Positions 5,216 to 8,552 of a DNA stretch of 8,552 nt are shown one piece after another (the stretch's first letter is position 1; each line of letters starts with the position of its first letter). The notes below the pieces were generated by a model. That model was not told the DNA's origin, did not search any database, and saw only the letters and a list, made by a program, of their open reading frames with translations. Both the position numbers and the translations under genes were made by a program. The stretch comes from QHBQ01 sp038230695 (lineage in GTDB: Bacteria; Chloroflexota; Chloroflexia; QHBQ01): positions 1 through 8,552 of the forward strand of contig JBBRMT010000213.1 in assembly GCA_038230695.1 (NCBI GenBank). The letters are read 5' to 3'.

Positions 5216-5997
5216 GCGTATCACCAACCCTGCTGATCACCGGCGCGAGTGGACGCATAGGCAGCTTTTATCGCCGTCACCTACGCGAACGCGACCACAG
5301 CTATCAACTCCGCCTTAGCGACATTAAGCCGCCACCTGAGCAGGCGGATGGCGAGTGGCAGATCGGCAACCTGGCCGATCCTGAGTTCGCTACCAGTCTT
5401 GTCGCGGGAGTGGACACCATCATCCACCTGGGCGCAGATCCCCGTCCCGATGCCGACTTCTACGCCAGCCTGCTCGACAATAACTTCAAGTCCACCTACA
5501 ACCTGTATCGCGCTGCCGACGCTGCGGGGGTGAAGAAGGTCGTCTACGCCAGCAGCGGGCAGGCGGTGCTGGGCTACCAGGACGAGGTGCAGGTACACAG
5601 CGGGCAAGCGGTGCAACCCATGAATATGTATGGGGTGAGCAAGTGCTTCGGTGAGGCCACCGCTGCTTGCTTCGCCTATGCCCACCAGCTGCCCTCGATA
5701 TGTGTTCGTATCGGCTGGGTGGTCGCCCGCGAGGAGATTGCGGGCCGCCGCGACATCAACCCCACCGACCTTGCCCGCGCCGTTACCGAAGCCGACATCT
5801 GCCGGATGCTCGACTGTTGCCTGGTGGCGAATGGCATAACCTACGCTATCGTCCATGCCATCAGCAACAATCGCTTCACCTTCCTCGACCTGAGCGAGAC
5901 GCGGGAGTTGCTGGGGTATGAGCCACAGGATGACGCTTTCGCCCTGGCAGGCATCTGGCCGCCACGCGGGCAGGAGCAGAACCCACCTCAAAGCTAA
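5212..5997 (+). CDS. Extended SDR, uronate dehydrogenase-like NAD-dependent epimerase/dehydratase family
   Basis: 261 residues, soluble Rossmann-fold oxidoreductase. GASGRIG (11-17) is the dinucleotide loop, and D37 in RLSDIKP points to NAD rather than NADP. HLGAD (72-76), VVYASS (110-115) and YGVSK (140-144) supply the expected Ser, Tyr140 and Lys144. The pattern VDTIIHLGA, STYNLYRAADAAGVKKVVYASS (split here across 94-115), YGVSKCFGE and VRIGW resembles uronate dehydrogenases, which oxidise galacturonate or glucuronate to the lactone. Length (about 260) also fits that subfamily better than the 310-350 residue sugar-nucleotide epimerases. ATG overlaps the permease stop (ATGA), with GAGGAGGAG as SD, so the two are co-translated. 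Whether it accepts free uronates is inference. Confidence 0.8.
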   Translation: MSVSPTLLITGASGRIGSFYRRHLRERDHSYQLRLSDIKPPPEQADGEWQIGNLADPEFATSLVAGVDTIIHLGADPRPDADFYASLLDNNFKSTYNLYRAADAAGVKKVVYASSGQAVLGYQDEVQVHSGQAVQPMNMYGVSKCFGEATAACFAYAHQLPSICVRIGWVVAREEIAGRRDINPTDLARAVTEADICRMLDCCLVANGITYAIVHAISNNRFTFLDLSETRELLGYEPQDDAFALAGIWPPRGQEQNPPQS

Positions 5998-6026
5998 CCC
6001 CAAGTTATTTGCTAACGCTGTACCTG

Positions 6027-6052
6027 GAGGGGCAATCGCCTACTCGCCCCTC
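6027..6052 (+). other. Intergenic hairpin between the SDR and methyltransferase genes
   Basis: A seven-base stem GAGGGGC (6027-6033) and GCCCCTC (6046-6052) with a 12-base loop. No T-run follows, so it is not a standard intrinsic terminator; it may stabilise or partly attenuate the mRNA. I see no clear promoter in 5998-6078. Confidence 0.4.
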
Positions 6053-6078
6053 TGTCCCCGTCTGAAAGGAGATTAACA

Positions 6079-6912
6079 ATGACTGCCAGCGGCGCATACA
6101 ACATCAGTGAGGCCAACCGTAGCGCAGAAGCCGAGATTGCCCGCCTACGCACTCATGCCTTGCTCAGTTGGCCGAAAGAGGCCCGTATTCTCAACTGGTT
6201 CGGTCTGCGCGATGCTATGAATGTGCTGGAGCCGGGCAGCGGCCCTGGCTTCATCACCGAACAGTTGTTGCAGCTACTGCCCCATAGCCAGATCACCGCG
6301 CTCGACACCGACGCAACGCTGAACCAGCGCTCGGCAGCTTACCTGCAAGGCATCAGTGATGGGCGGCTACGTTTCAGGGAAGCCTCGGTTATGGATACCG
6401 GCCTGCCCGATAACAGCTTCGACTTTGCCATCGCCCGCTTTCTGTTTCAACACCTGTCCGACCCGCTGGGCGCAGCCTTGGAGTTGCGGCGAACGCTGAA
6501 GCCGGGTGGCAAGCTGGTGATTATTGATATTGACGATGCGCTGTGGGGCATGGCCGACCCTCGCATCGAGGAGATGGCTACCGTGCTGAATAAATACGGC
6601 AAGGCTCAGGAGGCGCGGGGAGGCAACCGGATGATTGGTCGTCACCTGGGGCATATTTTCGCCGATGCGGGTTTCCAGAGTTTCGACATCGAGGCAGTGG
6701 CGATCAGTAGCGACACTCACGGGGTAGAGGCGTTCATGCCGCAGATTGATGCTGACCGGATGTGGCCGCTGGTCAAGGCGGGACGTATGACTACGCATGA
6801 GCTAGAGGATCTGCGCGACTCCGGCGACCGCTTCATCAATTCCGCCCATCCTTTTATCATGATGCTCACATTCATGGCCTGTGGCGAAAAGCCGGGGGAT
6901 AACGTTGAGTAA
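6079..6912 (+). CDS. Class I SAM-dependent methyltransferase
   Basis: 277 residues; transfers a methyl group from SAM to an unidentified small molecule or lipid. Motif I is VLEPGSGPG (49-57), with E-P in place of the usual D-V/I. It is followed by D76 at the end of the second strand (ITALDTD), the motif LPDNSFDFAIARFLFQHL around 112-127 (motif II/III region, as in Methyltransf_11/25) and LKPGGKLVIIDID near 140-152. A C-terminal extension of roughly 100 residues contains GNRMIGRHLGHIFADAGF, seen in UbiE/methyltransferase type 11 relatives. ATG follows AAAGGAG with seven bases of spacing. The 3' end overlaps the next gene by eight bases, pointing to co-translation. Substrate unknown. Confidence 0.85.
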   Translation: MTASGAYNISEANRSAEAEIARLRTHALLSWPKEARILNWFGLRDAMNVLEPGSGPGFITEQLLQLLPHSQITALDTDATLNQRSAAYLQGISDGRLRFREASVMDTGLPDNSFDFAIARFLFQHLSDPLGAALELRRTLKPGGKLVIIDIDDALWGMADPRIEEMATVLNKYGKAQEARGGNRMIGRHLGHIFADAGFQSFDIEAVAISSDTHGVEAFMPQIDADRMWPLVKAGRMTTHELEDLRDSGDRFINSAHPFIMMLTFMACGEKPGDNVE

Positions 6913-7498
6913 CAATCGGGAGATCGTATGGTCGCGTCTGGATAACCCTGGGCTTGAACATCTACGTCTGGAGCATGATGATGAAGGTATTGCTGCCGAT
7001 GGGTTGGTTATCGCTATGGACGATCGAACACCAATCCGTATCCGATATCAAATAAATTGCGATGCTGGTTGGCGGGTGCGAACGCTGGCGCTGGCAAAGA
7101 TGGGCGATGCAGGGCAGCAGATCGAATTGTACGCTGATGGAGCAGGCCATTGGACTGATGCCGCGATGCGTCCGATTGTGGCTCTCGAAGGCTGCATAGA
7201 CGTTGACATCACCGTTACACCCTTTACCAACACACTGCCGATACGAAGATTGGGGCTGAAGCCTGGGGAGGCCAAGGAGATTATGGTCGCCTATATAGCG
7301 GTCGCTGAGATGCAGGTGAGGCCGATGTGCCAAAGATACACCTGCCTTGAATCTGGCGCTGACTGGGCAAGGTACAAATACGAGGGTCTGGAAAGTGGCT
7401 TCACCACCGAGCTAATCGTGGATGCTGATGGCCTGGTGGGTGCATATCCGCAAATCTGGCGCATGGTTTGGCCGACGAAGGAGAAAAAGTTATGCTGA
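6905..7498 (+). CDS. Putative glycolipid-binding protein (PF06475 type)
   Basis: 197 residues, no signal peptide or membrane segment. The segment DVDITVTPFTNTLPIRRLGL is the hallmark of the PF06475 family, whose structurally studied Pseudomonas member was named a putative glycolipid-binding protein from its fold; the function is not settled. The N-terminus (IVWSRLDNPGLEHLRL), GWRVRTLAL and the closing PQIWRMVW also follow the family pattern. The start is taken as TTG at 6905, five bases after GGGGGA; GTG at 6881 is in frame but lacks an SD and would add residues deeper inside the methyltransferase gene. It overlaps the previous gene by eight bases and the next by seven. Confidence 0.8.
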   Translation: MSNNREIVWSRLDNPGLEHLRLEHDDEGIAADGLVIAMDDRTPIRIRYQINCDAGWRVRTLALAKMGDAGQQIELYADGAGHWTDAAMRPIVALEGCIDVDITVTPFTNTLPIRRLGLKPGEAKEIMVAYIAVAEMQVRPMCQRYTCLESGADWARYKYEGLESGFTTELIVDADGLVGAYPQIWRMVWPTKEKKLC

Positions 7499-8043
7499 AC
7501 CCTGCAAATATCGGCTTTCGTCCGCTTGAGATGGCCGACCTGCCACAGATGCACCGCTGGTTGAACACTGATTTCGTGACCGAATGGTATTTTGAGAAAG
7601 AAGAGCATACTTATGAGAACATTAAGAAGCAGTACATCCCATACATCACCGGCAAGGAACCGAACCAGAGCTATATCATTACTTACGCCGACCAGCCCAT
7701 CGGCTATATCCAGTGCTACCGTATCCAGGATTATCCTGAATATGCTGAGGATATTGCGGAGGCGGAGAACGCTGCTGGTGTAGATCTGTTCATTGGCGAG
7801 GCGGATTATTTGCACCAAGGGCTGGGCAGTCCAATTCTGCGTAAGTTCCTGCGCGAGATAGTGTTCCAAACCCTGGAGGTGGTCAGTTGCATCATTGATC
7901 CCGATGAGGCCAACACGGTAGCAAAGAAGGCTTACGCGAAGGCGGGTTTCAAGCATCTCAAGACAATCTCCATCCCCGACGAGCCAGGGCCGTCGTATCT
8001 AATGCGAGTGACGCGGGAGGAAGTGGAGGGGTGGGTGATATAG
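7492..8043 (+). CDS. AAC(6')-type GNAT acetyltransferase
   Basis: 183 residues, cytoplasmic. The fold order matches AAC(6')-Ib-like enzymes (Acetyltransf_8 group, which also includes siderophore-pathway acylases). Matches are MHRWLNTDFVTEWY (20-33), YIQCYRI, GVDLFIGEADYLHQGLG (96-112) with the acetyl-CoA loop HQGLGS, DPDEANTVAKKAYAKAGF (136-153) and a closing YLMRVTREE. D98 appears to align with the acidic catalytic residue in the GID motif of AAC(6')-Ib. The start at 7492 has AAGGAG upstream; an in-frame ATG at 7468 has no SD. It overlaps the previous gene by seven bases. There is no integron or transposon context, so this is probably a chromosomal enzyme; drug acetylation is possible but not shown by sequence. 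Confidence 0.8.
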   Translation: MLNPANIGFRPLEMADLPQMHRWLNTDFVTEWYFEKEEHTYENIKKQYIPYITGKEPNQSYIITYADQPIGYIQCYRIQDYPEYAEDIAEAENAAGVDLFIGEADYLHQGLGSPILRKFLREIVFQTLEVVSCIIDPDEANTVAKKAYAKAGFKHLKTISIPDEPGPSYLMRVTREEVEGWVI

Positions 8044-8116
8044 ACACGCTTCTGTGCTAGCATAGCCAAACACAGCCTGCTACACACTTATTAAAGTAAG
8101 GAATATCATTTAGATT

Positions 8117-8133
8117 AAAACTCGCCAAAACTC
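8117..8133. repeat. Paired AAAACTC motif before the small-RNA promoter
   Basis: AAAACTC occurs at 8117-8123 and 8127-8133, ten bases apart, and is the same heptamer as the unit repeated at 302-327. The rest of 8044-8147 shows only a weak hairpin (CTGTG 8052-8056 with CACAG 8071-8075), no gene and no T-rich terminator for the upstream operon. Confidence 0.4.
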
Positions 8134-8147
8134 GTGGGCAAAACCCC

Positions 8148-8176
8148 TTGACATGGTGGGAGGCATAAGGTATAAT
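8148..8176 (+). promoter_or_regulatory. Perfect-consensus sigma-70 promoter
   Basis: TTGACA (8148-8153), a 17-base spacer and TATAAT (8171-8176), with no mismatch. Predicted start at about 8183. It directs transcription into a region with no protein gene. Confidence 0.9.
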
Positions 8177-8182
8177 AACCCT

Positions 8183-8375
8183 TGCCAGTGACGCAGGTCA
8201 CGGAAAACGGTGTCGCGTTGACGCGGATGCGCTGACGTACCTAACAACTGAACCAACAAGGAGAAGCGGCGGCCAACAAGCCGAGCGTCCATAGGCCATC
8301 AGCTTGTGGATACCCAACTGAGCAGGGTAATACCTCTCAGCCGACGTGCTTACAAAATGTGAGCGTCGGTTTTTT
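8183..8375 (+). ncRNA. Candidate structured small RNA, about 190 nt, unknown family
   Basis: Bounded by a perfect promoter and a strong intrinsic terminator, with no reading frame of note. Visible elements in order: hairpin GTGAC-GCAG-GTCAC (8188-8201); a branched stem closing GGTGTC (8209-8214) on GACGTACC (8234-8241) and holding a GCG-TTGA-CGC hairpin (8215-8224); an A-rich linker with AAGGAG (8258-8263) and no start codon at usable distance; a long stem ACAAGC (8276-8281) with GCTTGT (8302-8307); then two alternative hairpins, TACCC/GGGTA (8311-8315 with 8325-8329) or CTGAG/CTCAG (8318-8322 with 8336-8340); then the terminator. It lacks the landmarks of tmRNA, RNase P, SRP and 6S RNA. It is either an independent sRNA or a leader/attenuator of a gene beyond the window. 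Confidence 0.65.
8341..8375 (+). terminator. Strong intrinsic terminator of the small RNA
   Basis: CCGAC (8341-8345) pairs with GTCGG (8365-8369). After a two-base bulge, GCTTACA (8348-8354) pairs with TGTGAGC (8358-8364) around an AAA loop. Six T residues follow (8370-8375). Confidence 0.92.
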
Positions 8376-8552
8376 GTCCCCTCAAATCCTGGAACTGGCA
8401 AAGCTAGCACGTTAACAATTGAAGAGTGGTAAGAGCAAGCGTGAACGAATAACAGACGCTGGGAAATACGGTCTACCGTGACACTGTTGCTGTCAGCCTT
8501 ACCTGCTGGTCAGTCCGAAATGTAACATCACTTCGTACTGAAGGCAGCACAA
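8376..8552. other. Gene-free right end with inverted repeats
   Basis: No credible coding frame on either strand. Inverted repeats are ACGGT/ACCGT (8468-8472 with 8475-8479), TGACA/TGTCA (8479-8483 with 8491-8495), and a two-part structure with TGCTG (8504-8508) pairing CAGCA (8545-8549) outside CAGTCCGAA (8511-8519) and TTCGTACTG (8532-8540, one mismatch). This density suggests a structured RNA or leader that continues past the edge. No strong promoter is visible for it. Confidence 0.35.

Noticed and set aside
5281..6003. Long minus-strand frame (about 240 codons) antisense to the SDR gene.
   Set aside because: The plus strand carries a complete SDR with all catalytic motifs and an SD; the antisense frame has no recognisable domain.
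7291..7956. Minus-strand frame of about 220 codons antisense to the AAC(6')-type gene.
   Set aside because: The translation is low-complexity hydrophobic without motifs; the plus-strand gene has clear GNAT motifs.
8311..8345. Similarity to a TPP riboswitch (CTGAG, then GGGTAATACC).
   Set aside because: The order and spacing are wrong: GAACCTGAT and the flanking P2/P4 stems are absent, and CTGAG pairs with CTCAG in a simple hairpin.
8183..8375. tmRNA, RNase P, SRP or 6S RNA.
   Set aside because: No tRNA-like ends, no GAGGAAAGTCC-type core, no SRP apical loop, and the 5' and 3' ends do not pair as in 6S RNA.
8110..8410. Minus-strand frames of 60-70 codons across the small-RNA region.
   Set aside because: No SD and no recognisable composition; they run antisense through the promoter and terminator.
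8459..8508. Similarity to the cobalamin riboswitch core (GGGAA, CGGT...ACCG, ACTGT, ACCTGC).
   Set aside because: The conserved CCCGCAACTGT and AGCCAGGA blocks are missing; the remaining short matches are expected by chance.

Overview
The window reads as chromosomal DNA of a moderately GC-rich bacterium. The paired CsbD-like proteins, frequent TTG starts with strong Shine-Dalgarno (SD) sites, the gene mix and the heptanucleotide repeats would fit a Chloroflexota-type genome, but this is an impression from gene content, not a proven placement. There is no phage, transposase or CRISPR signal. Most of the window is ordinary housekeeping and accessory metabolism. The least explained parts are the right end (8044-8552) and a heptanucleotide repeat near the left end.

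Left half, minus strand, read right to left. A Gfo/Idh/MocA oxidoreductase (3505-2429) has a near-consensus promoter. Two small CsbD-like stress proteins follow (2352-2116 and 1934-1650), each with its own intrinsic terminator; the 1934 copy has a clear sigma-70 promoter and the 2352 copy has an SD site inside a small hairpin. Next is a CgeB-type glycosyltransferase (1467-397), then the N-terminal part of a SpoU/TrmH-family rRNA 2'-O-methyltransferase (346 to the left edge). An imperfect 24-bp inverted repeat of the unit GAGTTTT separates the last two. It supplies the stop codon and last residues of the glycosyltransferase and about ten N-terminal residues of the methyltransferase.

Right half, plus strand. 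From a divergent promoter region at 3506-3617 run a GNAT acetyltransferase (3618-4070), an AI-2E family membrane permease (4082-5215) and a uronate-dehydrogenase-like SDR (5212-5997), tightly spaced. After an 81-bp gap with a hairpin come a SAM methyltransferase (6079-6912), a PF06475-type putative glycolipid-binding protein (6905-7498) and an AAC(6')-type acetyltransferase (7492-8043), each overlapping its neighbour by 7-8 bases. They look co-translated. The products do not form one recognisable pathway; cell-envelope or small-molecule modification is the only common theme.

Right end (8044-8552) has no credible protein gene. It holds a promoter with perfect consensus boxes (TTGACA, 17 bases, TATAAT), about 190 bases of structured non-coding sequence and a strong intrinsic terminator: a complete small-RNA transcription unit matching no RNA family I can recognise. 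The last 175 bases contain further inverted repeats, possibly part of another structured element cut by the window edge.
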